Assembly (NCBI GenBank): GCA_020636095.1 | Contig: JACJYN010000007.1 | Location: 1-64,000 of the forward strand | Reading direction: 5' to 3' | DNA length: 64,000 nt | DNA from: Lewinellaceae bacterium | GTDB lineage: Bacteria; Bacteroidota; Bacteroidia; Chitinophagales; Saprospiraceae | Shown here: positions 43,788 through 52,784 of the stretch, piece by piece | Layout: the number at the start of each line of letters is the position of its first letter | How positions within the stretch are numbered: the stretch's first letter is position 1 | Made by a program: the position numbers and the translations under genes | The notes under the pieces: model-generated | Told to the model about the DNA's origin: nothing | The model's input: only the letters and a program-made list of their open reading frames with translations | Database searches by the model: none

Positions 43788-43832
43788 TGGTGTTCGTGTG
43801 TTGAGGTAAAGGTCGGAAGATATTGTGGGAAA

Positions 43833-43880
43833 GTGTAAAAGTGCATGGGTGTAAAAGTGTAAAAGTGTATGGGTGTAAAA
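43833..43880. repeat. 8-bp-periodic tract (GTGTAAAA type), 6 units
   Basis: GTGTAAAA, GTGCATGG, GTGTAAAA, GTGTAAAA, GTGTATGG, GTGTAAAA upstream of the HhH-barrel gene, in a 327-bp gap with no gene. Confidence 0.92.
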
Positions 43881-43882
43881 GA

Positions 43883-43969
43883 GACTGTTCAATGTTCTGT
43901 GTCCGAAGTTCAATGTAACCTTGGTTTCCAGCGCAACTTCGAACCTTAAAAACAGAACTTTGAACAGTC
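43883..43969. repeat. Imperfect palindrome of 87 bp
   Basis: GACTGTTCAATGTTCTGT and its near-complement ACAGAACTTTGAACAGTC (16 of 18 paired) enclose CCGAAGTT / AACTTCG arms. It lies between two octamer tracts that are roughly complementary to each other (GTGTAAAA and TTTACAC), so the whole 43833-44007 block can fold back. Confidence 0.7.
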
Positions 43970-43975
43970 CCAGCG

Positions 43976-44007
43976 TTTACACTTTTACACCTACACACAT
44001 TTACGGG
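43976..44007. repeat. 8-bp-periodic tract (TTTACACC type), 4 units
   Basis: TTTACACT, TTTACACC, TACACACA, TTTACGGG; two more such octamers (TTTACACC, CATACACC) occur at 44097-44112 beside the next gene's stop codon. Confidence 0.8.
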
Positions 44008-44114
44008 ATAGTTCAATTTTCTGTGTTTTTTAAAAAACGCCTCTTGATTTTCAGTGATTTGCGAATTCCGAACACCGAATTCCGAAGACTCCCTCATTTA
44101 CACCCATACACCCC

Positions 44115-45236
44115 CTAATACCTCCACCTGAAGATAAAATACGGCGCGCTCTTCCGCATGTGCCGTTTCGAGCGCAGCATTTGGTCCGGAATGGCGCTAT
44201 CGGCCAGGTAGCAGTAGCCGTCGCCTCCGAAGGACAAGCCGTCGGCCCAGCGGATGCGGCTATCCTGTAGCAGGTTTTTGGGTTTACCGCCCACGGCGGG
44301 ATCTACCCAGTCGACACTTTGGTGTTCTATATCGGTGATGTACACCCAGCCGTCGGGGCCGACGCGGATGCCATCGCTGAGTGGCTTGCGGGAGACCTCC
44401 TCAACCTGAGCGGCAACCGCTTCGGGGGTTTGGGAAAAGTCGGTGCAGGCGGTTACGGGCACCCGGTACAGCATGCTGTGGCTCATGGCGGCGTAGTAAA
44501 CATACGTGCCGGTTGGATCCACGTCGATGCCGTCGATACCGGGCATCAGGCCGGCCAGCCCGCCAAAAAAACGCATCTTTTTGGATGGCGTAACCGGAAT
44601 ATAGCCCTGGCTGGTGACGGACGGATGCCCATCCAGCAGGCTGCGGGCCTGTTGCTTTTCCACGTCAAACACCACCAGGGAAGGCTTTTTGCCGAAGAAA
44701 CTGACATCGGCAATAAAGACGAACTTTCCGTCGGGCGTGACGCTCAGGTCGTTGAAAAAGGAGCCCAATTCCGCCACCTCCCGGGAAAATTTATAATCCA
44801 GCACCAGCTTATCGGTGGCCAGGTCGAAGGCCAGCAGGCGGGCGCCAGACAAGCCGTGGTTGCCGTGGTCGATCACCCACAGCCGGTTCTGGCGGTCGGC
44901 AAAAAGGCCCAGCGGGGTAATGTAAAGGTGCTGGCTTTCAGCAGGGTAGGGGACGGCCTCGCCGGCTATGATCTCACAAAGTTTGTAGCGCTCCGGACGG
45001 CTTTCCGGGTGGATGGTGAAAAATACCCGGGTAGAGGCCGTATCGGGGGTAGCCGCTACGTTGCCGATAGGTTCGTCGTAAGAGAAAAACTCGTATACCT
45101 GTTCTTTGCCCAGGAAGGGCTCAGCGGGTACATACGTATATTCCTGCCCGCCACCGTATCGGGTGTAAAGGATAACCGACAGAGCGATTAAAAACAGGCT
45201 GAGGGCCAGGGCCAGCCATTTCAGGATCTTTTTCAT
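44115..45236 (-). CDS. Major royal jelly/Yellow family protein
   Basis: 373 residues with an N-terminal membrane anchor (8-25) and a six-bladed propeller typical of the MRJP/Yellow family. Landmarks are LWVIDHGNHGLSGARLLAFDL, FFNDLSVTPDGKFVFIADVSF, GIDGIDVDPTGTYVYYAAMSHSMLYRV and WADGLSFGGDGYCYLADSAI. Bacterial members are often labelled L-dopachrome tautomerase-related, but their substrates are unknown. It probably faces the periplasm. Downstream is the intergenic repeat block; upstream is a 499-bp gap with a hairpin element. Confidence 0.9.
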   Translation of the reverse strand: MKKILKWLALALSLFLIALSVILYTRYGGGQEYTYVPAEPFLGKEQVYEFFSYDEPIGNVAATPDTASTRVFFTIHPESRPERYKLCEIIAGEAVPYPAESQHLYITPLGLFADRQNRLWVIDHGNHGLSGARLLAFDLATDKLVLDYKFSREVAELGSFFNDLSVTPDGKFVFIADVSFFGKKPSLVVFDVEKQQARSLLDGHPSVTSQGYIPVTPSKKMRFFGGLAGLMPGIDGIDVDPTGTYVYYAAMSHSMLYRVPVTACTDFSQTPEAVAAQVEEVSRKPLSDGIRVGPDGWVYITDIEHQSVDWVDPAVGGKPKNLLQDSRIRWADGLSFGGDGYCYLADSAIPDQMLRSKRHMRKSAPYFIFRWRY

Positions 45237-45494
45237 TTGTTAAAATTACGATTTTTTTTAAGAGAGGCTACCATTCAAGTGTTGGACAGCCTCGTACAAC
45301 GTACACACAAGGGCTCCCACTGTGTCCTTACATCCCCGAGTCGAATTCGGGGCAGGCGTACACAACCCCAGCCCATTTTGTCCAGCTTTAGACGGATAGC
45401 CGGAAATGGGAAGTGGGGCAAGCATTGAATTATCCCGGAGAGTACGCCCAATCCACCCATACACACAATAAACCCAACCCGTGAGGCGTATTGA

Positions 45495-45694
45495 TAAGAG
45501 CTTGTTGGGGAATTATCCTTCAGGCTGAAACTGCCCTTTTTTTGATGATATTTCGTTGCGAAATGGGTCACGTACCTTGCGCCTCCGCTAAAGCTTCAGC
45601 GGCACGCGGAAGGGTATGCTCCCCATTTCACGCCTCCTCTCATCAAAAAAATGATCAATTTCATCACCAAAAACAATTCCCCAACAAGCTCTAA
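45495..45694. repeat. Long-hairpin element, copy 3
   Basis: About 200 bp. Arms AAGAGCTTGTTGGGGAATT... and ...AATTCCCCAACAAGCTCT pair over about 18 bp. The core TTTGATGATATTTCGTTGC and GCCTCCTCTCATCAAA match the copy at 17663-17836, while the outer arms differ from it but remain self-complementary. The rest of the 45237-45735 gap shows no gene. Confidence 0.82.
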
Positions 45695-45735
45695 GCGTCC
45701 TAACCTCCAGTTTTCACACCCTTAACACAATACTC

Positions 45736-46563
45736 ATGAGAAACGTCCTTCTGATCGCGTTCATGCTTTTTATCCTTTCAACCCTTTCGGCCCAGTTTAC
45801 TTTTTCAGGCGTGTTTACCCCGGCGGATACGGAGTACGAATACGCTCATCAGCTGAGTTGGGAAGCCCTCCAGCAGCAGCACGAGGCGCTGGACGCCAAA
45901 GGGTTTCGCCTAACGGATATCGAGACGGCCAAGGCGGGCGCCCACCGCTATTACTGGGCCATTTGGAAAAAAGATGAAGTGCACAGTATTCTCAAGCGGA
46001 TTGAAAGCTGGGATTCTCTGGTCATCGTGAAGCGGGAGATGGCCGCGGATTCTTTTGTGATGGATGAGATCGAAGCCTACACTTATGGCGACAAAGAATA
46101 CTACCTGGCGGTATGGACGCCGGGATACAGAGAACACAAAATAAGAAAGCTGACTTCCTGGGAAGGCGTGGAGAACGACTATGAAAACCTGAGCCGCCGG
46201 GACTTACAGCTGGTCGATATCGAGAGTTTTGATGGCAAAGATGGAATCACTCAGTACCTGGCTCTTTACCAGTGGGAGGGGCCGGAATTCAAAACTTTCT
46301 ACTATCGCTCGCATGATTATGATGACTTTATTACCGATAAGGGATATCGCCAAAAGAGTGGTTACCACCTTTTTGATTATGAGCGATTCAAAAAGCGGGA
46401 CATGTCCTTTTACGTCGGCCTGTATAAAGCAGAAGAGAATAGCCGGCGCCTGGAGGACCACTATAATTGGGAGGACTTCAGCAAGCTGATGGCTGAACAG
46501 AAGGAGCAAAACAATGTTGTGCTAACCGACATCGATGTGTATGTGGAAGAGAAGGAAAGGTGA
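45736..46563 (+). CDS. Secreted BTRD1-type repeat protein
   Basis: 275 residues, signal peptide (ends LSAQ, residue 20), then four to five repeats of about 48 residues with the pattern W..L...H..L...GFRLTDIET....YWAIW. This is the bacterial tandem repeat domain 1, also seen in polyglycine hydrolases and secreted beta-lactamase-like proteins. No catalytic domain is attached, so it may bind a ligand or partner. It precedes the GH18 gene on the same strand. Confidence 0.75.
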   Translation: MRNVLLIAFMLFILSTLSAQFTFSGVFTPADTEYEYAHQLSWEALQQQHEALDAKGFRLTDIETAKAGAHRYYWAIWKKDEVHSILKRIESWDSLVIVKREMAADSFVMDEIEAYTYGDKEYYLAVWTPGYREHKIRKLTSWEGVENDYENLSRRDLQLVDIESFDGKDGITQYLALYQWEGPEFKTFYYRSHDYDDFITDKGYRQKSGYHLFDYERFKKRDMSFYVGLYKAEENSRRLEDHYNWEDFSKLMAEQKEQNNVVLTDIDVYVEEKER

Positions 46564-46595
46564 GCAGCCATTGGCCGCCGCATTCAAAAATTACT

Positions 46596-46603
46596 TATAT
46601 TTG
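46596..46603 (+). promoter_or_regulatory. Candidate -7 box for the GH18 gene
   Basis: TATATTTG matches the Bacteroidota TAnnTTTG box 28 bases before the GH18 ATG. A TTG lies 22 bases upstream, a little beyond the usual spacing. The GH18 gene can therefore be transcribed separately from the BTRD1 gene. Confidence 0.5.
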
Positions 46604-46631
46604 AGCCTGAAGTTTTCCCAAATTCCTGTCA

Positions 46632-47990
46632 ATGGCATTGCGAACAATCCTACTCTGCTCTTTTTTTCTGATTACCACATTTCTGGCTGCCCAGCAAACC
46701 CGGGTAGTAGGGTATTTGCCCTACCAGCGTTTCTACCTGCTGGAAGATATTCCGCTGGAGAAGCTGACCCATCTTTGTATTGCTTTTGCCAATCCGGATG
46801 AAAAGGGCTACCTCAGTGCCGGTGGCGCCGACCTGCGGGCAGTCGTTCGAAGAGCTCATCAGGATAGTGTGAAGGTGCTCATCTCCCTGGCCGGGGGCGC
46901 TATGAAACCCGAATGGAAGGAGGCCTGGCCCCGTCTGATATCCCCCTGGAACCGCACTGCCTTTATCCAGAAGATTCTGCTTTTTGTGGAAGTCAACGAA
47001 CTGGATGGAGTGGATGTCGACCTGGAGTGGAAATTAGTCAATCAACATTACAGTGGCTTCGTCCTGGAACTGCGGGAGGCCCTCAGTGCTCGTGGAAAAC
47101 TGATGACGGCGGCCTTGCCTGGCACGACGCGTTATAAGCATCTGACTGAAAAGGCCATGCTGTCTTTCGACTTTATCAACCTCATGGCTTATGACCTTAC
47201 CGGGCCCTGGACGGCCGGGCGGCCGGGCCCGCACTCGCCTTACACCATGGCTATTTCTTCCCTTCATTACTGGAAAAACCAGGGCATGCCGGCCGACAAG
47301 CTGGTCCTGGGTATTCCTCTGTATGGCTGGGATTTTTCCGAAGCAGGTACGGCCACTTCAGTCCCTTACGGAACCATTGTAGCCAGCAACCCGGCTTATG
47401 CCCATGTCGACCAGGTTGGGAAGCTTTATTACAATGGAATCGTCACAGCTACCGCCAAAACCGAGCTGGCGAAGGAACAGGCCGGAGGCGTCATGCTTTG
47501 GGAGCTTGGTAAAGACGCTTACAATGAGTATTCGATCCTGGCTACGGTGTATCAAACCCTCTACGCCTCGGGCGCCATGACTCCGGATGAGATGCTGGCG
47601 GACGTTAATAAACCGGCTCCTCCTATTGTTGATGACTCCCGGCCTGTGACGCCAGCCGTCAGCGGGCTCCCCTTTTCAGATGGCCTGCACCAGCTTGCTT
47701 CCGCCGGCTTTCAGCAAGAGCCACTCATGAACGCGCCGGGCGCCGAAATCTTCAGCCTGGAGATCGATGTGCTGCCCAACCCTTTCCAGGATTCCCTGAA
47801 GATCACCAATAAGGAAAAGGGGCCCCTGCAGCTGGTCCTGACCGATATCAAAGGGCGCTCCCTCTACGAAACGACTCTCCGGCCGAATGCCTCCATCAGT
47901 TGGGAAACCACCAGTTTTCCTCCCGGCCATTATATCTTCTCTGCCATGCGTGGGGACAAGCAGGCCTCCAAACGGCTTATCAAGATGTGA
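46632..47990 (+). CDS. Secreted GH18 (chitinase-type) hydrolase with T9SS tail
   Basis: 452 residues. Signal peptide (ends FLAAQ), a GH18 barrel with the complete catalytic signature LDGVDVDLEW (Asp125, Asp128, Asp130, Glu132), INLMAYDLTGPW and GGVMLWELGKD, and a type A T9SS sorting domain from about residue 375 (VLPNPFQDSLKITN to FPPGHYIFSAM). Likely cleaves chitin or related beta-1,4-GlcNAc polymers after export to the cell surface or medium. All catalytic acids are present. Confidence 0.93.
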   Translation: MALRTILLCSFFLITTFLAAQQTRVVGYLPYQRFYLLEDIPLEKLTHLCIAFANPDEKGYLSAGGADLRAVVRRAHQDSVKVLISLAGGAMKPEWKEAWPRLISPWNRTAFIQKILLFVEVNELDGVDVDLEWKLVNQHYSGFVLELREALSARGKLMTAALPGTTRYKHLTEKAMLSFDFINLMAYDLTGPWTAGRPGPHSPYTMAISSLHYWKNQGMPADKLVLGIPLYGWDFSEAGTATSVPYGTIVASNPAYAHVDQVGKLYYNGIVTATAKTELAKEQAGGVMLWELGKDAYNEYSILATVYQTLYASGAMTPDEMLADVNKPAPPIVDDSRPVTPAVSGLPFSDGLHQLASAGFQQEPLMNAPGAEIFSLEIDVLPNPFQDSLKITNKEKGPLQLVLTDIKGRSLYETTLRPNASISWETTSFPPGHYIFSAMRGDKQASKRLIKM

Positions 47991-48067
47991 AAGCCGTTCC
48001 TCCGGTTGAAAGTAGGGAATAGGCTCCGAAAATCTACTAAACTTGCCTCCGTACCAATTCGATACAG

Positions 48068-49447
48068 ATGAAAAAGGCCCTTAATTTACTGAAAGTTAAC
48101 CTTCCAACTTTTATCCTGCTGCTATTGCTGGCATTGGCTTACTATTTTCATTCCTTTCAGCAATGGCTACATTTGCGGGAAGCAGAGGAGGTGGCCTTGC
48201 TTATCCTGTTGGGGACCGCCCTGTTGTGGATCACGGAAGCCATTCCCTTGTACGTCACCAGCCTGGGGGTGTTGTTACTGAGTTTATTGTGGTTGTTTCC
48301 CCTATTGCAGGGCGCAGGGGTAGAAGCCGAAAAGGGCGATTTCTACCAGGCTTTTTTCGGGGATATCACGCTGCTCTTCATGGGAGGCTTCGTTTTGTCC
48401 GCTTTACTGAATAAGTATGGGCTGGCGCGGCGCATGGCCAACTGGATGATCCAGAAAACGGGGACAGAGCCACCCCGGGTATTGGCCGGTATTATCATCA
48501 TTACCTCCCTGTTGTCGATGTGGATGAGCAATACAGCGACGGCGGCGATGATGTTTGCAATCGTTTCTCCGATGATCCTGCAGTTGCCGAAAACCTCCCA
48601 GTTCTCTAAGGGGCTGGCAATTGCAATACCCTTTGCCTGCAATATCGGCGGGTTGGGCACGCCGATCGGTACACCGCCCAACGCCATTGCCATCGGTTAT
48701 CTCGAACAAGCGGGTATCGGAATCTCCTTTTCCATGTGGATGCTGATTGCATTTCCGATAATGGCCCTGCTGCTGTTTTTTCTCTGGTGGTTACTCCTGC
48801 GGTCGTATCCGCCGGGCCCGATCTCCATTAGCCTGGGTAATGAAGAAGAGGAAGAGGACCAGTTCAGCCTTCGGCAGTATCTGGTCATAGGCCTTTTCCT
48901 GCTCACCATTCTGGGATGGCTGAGCTCCGGGCTGACCGGGCTTAGCACCGGTACGGTCGGATTGATCGCCATCATTATCGCTTTTGGCGGCAGCTTTTTG
49001 AAAACGCCTGATTTTCGCAATATTTCCTGGGACATCCTTTTCATGCTGGGCGGCGGCCTGTGCCTGGGCGTAGCGCTGAACAAAAGTGGCCTGACGGACA
49101 CCATTGCCCACGCCATACCAATAGGCGCCGGATTTTATGTCGTCTTTGGAGCCCTGTTGCTGATGGCCTCGGCCATGACGACGGTGATGAGCAATACCGC
49201 CACCGCTAACCTGCTCATTCCCATTGCTGTTTCACTGCCCAATAATGAGTTGGTATTGTGTATCGCCATTTCCTTCATGTGCTCTTCGTCGATGGCCCTG
49301 CCGGTGAGTACCCCGCCCAATGCCATTGCTTTTGGTTCCGGATTACTGCAAGCCAGGGATATGTTTAATTCCGGAATGCTGATAACCGTATTTGCCCTGG
49401 TGGCTACAATTCTGGCCAGTATTTTTTATCTTCCGTTGTTTTTCTGA
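48068..49447 (+). CDS. DASS (SLC13) family sodium/dicarboxylate symporter
   Basis: 459-residue inner-membrane protein with about 11 membrane segments. The paired Ser-Asn-Thr motifs that bind substrate carboxylates are present (MSNTATAAM near residue 154 and MSNTATANL near 375), and each half also has a P-N-A motif (TPIGTPPNAIAIG and VSTPPNAIAFG). Substrate could be a dicarboxylate, citrate or sulfate. It looks intact. Confidence 0.93.
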   Translation: MKKALNLLKVNLPTFILLLLLALAYYFHSFQQWLHLREAEEVALLILLGTALLWITEAIPLYVTSLGVLLLSLLWLFPLLQGAGVEAEKGDFYQAFFGDITLLFMGGFVLSALLNKYGLARRMANWMIQKTGTEPPRVLAGIIIITSLLSMWMSNTATAAMMFAIVSPMILQLPKTSQFSKGLAIAIPFACNIGGLGTPIGTPPNAIAIGYLEQAGIGISFSMWMLIAFPIMALLLFFLWWLLLRSYPPGPISISLGNEEEEEDQFSLRQYLVIGLFLLTILGWLSSGLTGLSTGTVGLIAIIIAFGGSFLKTPDFRNISWDILFMLGGGLCLGVALNKSGLTDTIAHAIPIGAGFYVVFGALLLMASAMTTVMSNTATANLLIPIAVSLPNNELVLCIAISFMCSSSMALPVSTPPNAIAFGSGLLQARDMFNSGMLITVFALVATILASIFYLPLFF

Positions 49448-49499
49448 CTAAAAGCAGGTTCAAAATTCGAAGATACTCTAACTTTATTCAAAAAATCGT

Positions 49500-49859
49500 A
49501 TGGAACTCCACGTACAACAATGCCAGCAATGCGGTTCGGACAAGATGAAGAATGTTCTTTTTCGCCAACCAGGTGAGTCGGATAAGGTATTTGTTCAATG
49601 TCAGGATTGTGGACAATTTGTAGCCAGTTATATTCTCGCTCCCCTGGGCTATTATCATCATGGTAAGGGCTACGAATCTTTTCTGCGCAGTATTTATCGC
49701 AGTGGAGAGTTTATGAGCGGCCGCAATTTTAAGCGCCAGTATGAGCAGCGGAAAGATGAAGAAGTTGCTGTTTTTGAAGAGGTTAAGGCAAAGCTCAAAG
49801 CGAGGGAAGAGAAAAACAAAGATCGAAATATTACCGGGCCACTCACTCCTCCTGAATAA
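49500..49859 (+). CDS. Small zinc-ribbon-like protein
   Basis: 119 residues with two CXXC pairs (Cys8/Cys11 in CQQCGSDK and Cys34/Cys37 in CQDCGQF) forming a likely zinc ribbon, then a charged helical tail rich in Lys and Glu. No assigned function. A TAACTTTA box before the ATG is close to a -7 element. It starts 53 bp after the transporter gene. Confidence 0.75.
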   Translation: MELHVQQCQQCGSDKMKNVLFRQPGESDKVFVQCQDCGQFVASYILAPLGYYHHGKGYESFLRSIYRSGEFMSGRNFKRQYEQRKDEEVAVFEEVKAKLKAREEKNKDRNITGPLTPPE

Positions 49860-50175
49860 AAATTATAAAAATTTCTATTTGTCTTGAAACCCTCGCCCTG
49901 AAACTTCGTACAATCGTGGTGTTCGGGAATGAAAATAGAATTGATGACAAATAAGATTTCTGGATAAATTCGCTCCCCCCCACCTTTATACCCAAACGAT
50001 TTTCAATTTTGCTTTTTGAGGCATTGCCGGCTAAACAGCCTGCATTTTCGGGCTGGCTGCTCCTCGCGCGGTCGACATCTGGTAAATATATGCTCATTCA
50101 TCCAACTTGCGCGGGCAGCTTGCCACCCCCCCCTTTTTTTCGGATCAAGTAGTTTTTTTCATAGTATAGGGAGTT

Positions 50176-50236
50176 AAGCCGTGTCGCCAGGGCCTTATAG
50201 TAATACCTGAGGCCAGGTAGACGCGGCTTTTCCTTT
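50176..50236 (+). terminator. Terminator-like hairpin in a 589-bp gap
   Basis: AAGCCGTGTC pairs with GACGCGGCTT, with an inner GGCCT / AGGCC stem, followed by TTTTCCTTTA. It resembles the terminator at 51169. No gene lies just before it, so it may end a small untranslated RNA or act as a leader attenuator for the next gene. The rest of 49860-50448 shows no gene I can support. Confidence 0.5.
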
Positions 50237-50448
50237 ATACTTTTTAATTGTAAAAAAACATCGAGTGACTGAAACTAAACTAACTATCTGGCCGTAAAAC
50301 AACATGCTTTATCAATCCTTTTTGCTCCCCCCCATTTTTTGTATCTCATTCAGCGACGTTTCAGGCATAGCCAGGTTTTGGCTAAGCCCAAACAGATTCA
50401 TACTCCCCCTTTATTAACACTTTACTATTTCTAAAATCATTTCAACCT

Positions 50449-51132
50449 ATGAGAATCTTTACTATACTTTTGGTCGTTATGCTTGGTCCTTTCGGGGTAG
50501 TTGCGCAAGCTCCTCTGGATGCTCTGGAGGGAGGAATATTCTTTGGCATCTCCAATTACCAGGGAGATTTCACGCTAAATACTTCACCGGAACTTAGGGA
50601 GAGTAATCTGGCAATCGGGGTAGTCGCCCGCCACCCGCTGAGCTATACACACGCGCTTCGCGCCAACCTGATCTATGGGAAGCTGAGTGGCAATGACCGG
50701 AACTTTGATGTACGGGAGAGGAGAGGGTCCAGCTTTCAGTCCAGCCTGGTTGAATTGTCCGTCGTTGGAGAATGGGAGCCTTTTGGAGAAAACCGAACTG
50801 ACCTGACCCTGGATTTGGGCCAACGGCTTTCTCCCTTCTTTTATGCAGGCCTGGGCATGGCCCTGATCAACCCTGAACCTGTCTTTGGGAATGTGGCGGA
50901 AGAAAAGGCAATGGAAGATATCAACGCAGATTATTCAAAGGTACAGTTCTCTATACCCATGGGCCTGGGCCTGCGGTTAGGCATCAATGATCTGATGTCA
51001 TTAAGCCTGGATTTGGGCATGCGTAAGACATTTACCGATTACCTCGATGGCGTGAGCGTTGCCGGGGAAAAAGCAACACACGACTGGTACCTCTTCGGAG
51101 GGGTGATGTTCCTGTATCGAATTCGGAAGTAA
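50449..51132 (+). CDS. Outer-membrane beta-barrel protein (DUF6089-like)
   Basis: 227 residues, signal peptide (ends GVVAQ, residue 20), then a small eight-stranded-type barrel: GGIFFGISNYQGDFTLN at the start, FFYAGLGMALINPEP in the middle, and DWYLFGGVMFLYRIRK at the end. The opening motif is shared with the DUF6089 family of Bacteroidota. No enzymatic role is expected. It is flanked by two similar terminator hairpins. Confidence 0.82.
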   Translation: MRIFTILLVVMLGPFGVVAQAPLDALEGGIFFGISNYQGDFTLNTSPELRESNLAIGVVARHPLSYTHALRANLIYGKLSGNDRNFDVRERRGSSFQSSLVELSVVGEWEPFGENRTDLTLDLGQRLSPFFYAGLGMALINPEPVFGNVAEEKAMEDINADYSKVQFSIPMGLGLRLGINDLMSLSLDLGMRKTFTDYLDGVSVAGEKATHDWYLFGGVMFLYRIRK

Positions 51133-51168
51133 AATGCAGTTTAACAGTTTTTCATAGTTAAGGTTTGG

Positions 51169-51213
51169 AGCCGTGATCAAGGGACTGCAACAGCACCTTG
51201 CGCGGCTTTTTTA
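51169..51213. terminator. Bidirectional terminator
   Basis: AGCCGTG...AAGG pairs with CCTT...CGCGGCT, followed by TTTTTTA, between the convergent DUF6089-like and sirtuin genes. Confidence 0.7.
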
Positions 51214-51903
51214 TTGTCCCAGCAATTCTTTAACGACCTTAGGCACGCCGGTAGTGGCTGGCTCGGCGATCACCGAAAGGCTGGCGGCCTGGCTAAGCTC
51301 GTAGTTGATGGCAGGTTTGGGGTCGACGTAATAAATCCGCTGGGCCTTCTCAGCGAAGCCTACCAGGCCGGCCGCCGGATAAACCTGCATGGAGGTGCCA
51401 ACGATGATGACGGCGTCTGCCGTCATGGTTTCCATGGCCGCCGCCTCAATCATGGGCACGGCCTCTCCAAACCACACAATATGAGGGCGCAACTGGCTGC
51501 CCAGCGGGCAAATGTCACCCGGAAGGATGTCTTTCGCCCAATCATAGATGAGGCTCGGATCTTTGGTGCTGCGTGCTTTGAGCAGCTCGCCGTGTAAATG
51601 AATGATGTTAGTGCTGCCGGCCCTTTCGTGCAGGTCGTCTACGTTTTGAGTGATAATGCTGACCTCAAAATGCTTTTCCAGTTCCACCAGGGAGAAATGG
51701 CCCGCGTTGGGCTTGACTTCCAGAAGCTGCCGGCGGCGTTGGTTGTAAAAATCCAAAACGAGCTCCATGTTCTTGCGCCAGCCCTGAGGTGAAGCCACTT
51801 CCATTACATCGTGCCCTTCCCAAAGGCCGTCGGCATCGCGAAAGGTCTTGATCCCGCTCTCAGCGCTGACTCCGGCGCCCGTTAATACGACTATCTTTTT
51901 CAT
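51211..51903 (-). CDS. Sirtuin, NAD-dependent protein deacylase
   Basis: 230 residues with the Rossmann motif TGAGVSAESGIKTFRD (8-23), TQNVDDLHERAG (85-96) and the catalytic histidine in HLHGEL (His104). The usual four zinc cysteines are missing; only a single Cys (DICPLGSQLRPHIVWFGE) remains, as in a zinc-less Bacteroidota subgroup. It would remove acetyl or acyl groups from lysines using NAD. ATG at 51903 gives the standard N-terminus. It looks intact. Confidence 0.92.
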   Translation of the reverse strand: MKKIVVLTGAGVSAESGIKTFRDADGLWEGHDVMEVASPQGWRKNMELVLDFYNQRRRQLLEVKPNAGHFSLVELEKHFEVSIITQNVDDLHERAGSTNIIHLHGELLKARSTKDPSLIYDWAKDILPGDICPLGSQLRPHIVWFGEAVPMIEAAAMETMTADAVIIVGTSMQVYPAAGLVGFAEKAQRIYYVDPKPAINYELSQAASLSVIAEPATTGVPKVVKELLGQ

Positions 51904-51989
51904 TTGATCCTGGTTTACTTTCACCTATTGTTATTCACGCGCTAAACTACAAAAAGTTTATACATGCGCTAACGCCTTTTCCAGGCTTT

Positions 51990-52385
51990 CTATACCAGTG
52001 ATTCGAAGGCGGTGGATACGCCGAAGCGGGGCAGGTAATCCTGCAGGAGCATTTTGGTCCAGGAATAAGGCGATTCAACCCAGACTACGTGGCTGCCAGC
52101 CTGCACATCGGCCAGGATTGCAGCAGAGATAGCGCCCATCCCGCTGGCAAATGCCAGGGCGTCTTCCGCTCCCTCCAGGGCCGCCAGTTTTTTGCGCAAA
52201 ATAGCAACGGTGGGGTTGTTGCCCCGGCTGTAGATATGGTGGCCCAGTTCATTGGTAAAGGCCTGCCGGAACTCATCCAGCGAGTGAAAGGCGAAGTTGC
52301 TGGACTAAATGACAGGGGGAGAAATGGCATTGAAATACTGCGCTCTTTCTTCACCCAGGTGGGTAAGGATTTCACTGAGATGCAT
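51990..52385 (-). pseudogene. Trans-sulfuration-type PLP enzyme, N-terminal remnant
   Basis: Reads MHLSEILTHLGEERAQYFNA, then a TAG (52305-52307) where Gln or another codon is expected in PPVI-stop-SSNFAFHSLDE, then YSRGNNPTVAILRKKLAALEGAEDALAFASG. This is the start of the cystathionine gamma-synthase/methionine gamma-lyase family. The frame ends at FESLV, so about 230 residues including the PLP lysine are absent. Nonsense mutation plus truncation make it inactive. Confidence 0.85.
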
Positions 52386-52481
52386 TTGCTTTTTACTCCA
52401 AATCTGGGAAAAATTCCCCCGATCTCTCCAATGGAGCAAATTTGCGTGGCGGCGGCCGTTGCCATGTCCGGCGAACCGGGC

Positions 52482-52619
52482 TTACCAGAACCACATCCGC
52501 GCCGCTCTTCTGGCCAGTTGGCCCATAAACCAACGGCTGGCGGACATCATAGCGGCAAAAGCGGCCAGGCCGGCAATCAGTTTATCTTTCCAGGTTTCAT
52601 TACGAGCATTGTGTTTCAT
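52482..52619 (-). CDS. Possible small protein of 45 residues
   Basis: ATG-initiated frame MKHNARNETWKDKLIAGLAA ending RMWFW, a basic protein with one weakly hydrophobic stretch. It lies upstream of the PLP-enzyme remnant on the same strand. It may be a real small gene or a chance frame. Confidence 0.3.
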   Translation of the reverse strand: MKHNARNETWKDKLIAGLAAFAAMMSASRWFMGQLARRAARMWFW

Positions 52620-52784
52620 AAATATCCTAGGGTTTGATGATTCATGAAACTTAAAAAAAAACTGCTTCCAATAAAAACGCTTGTAGCAGAGAGCGTAATT
52701 TTTGTAGCAGAGAGGGGTTGTTCCGTATTCGAAGGTTGGGTATTTGGATTGAAAGGGCTGTCAGCCTTCGAACTATTGAACGCC

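Noticed and set aside
45330..45365. Possible tRNA-like fold around the CCCCGAGTCGAATTCGGGG palindrome
   Set aside because: Only one stem is present; no cloverleaf, T-loop or acceptor could be formed. No tRNA was found anywhere in the window.
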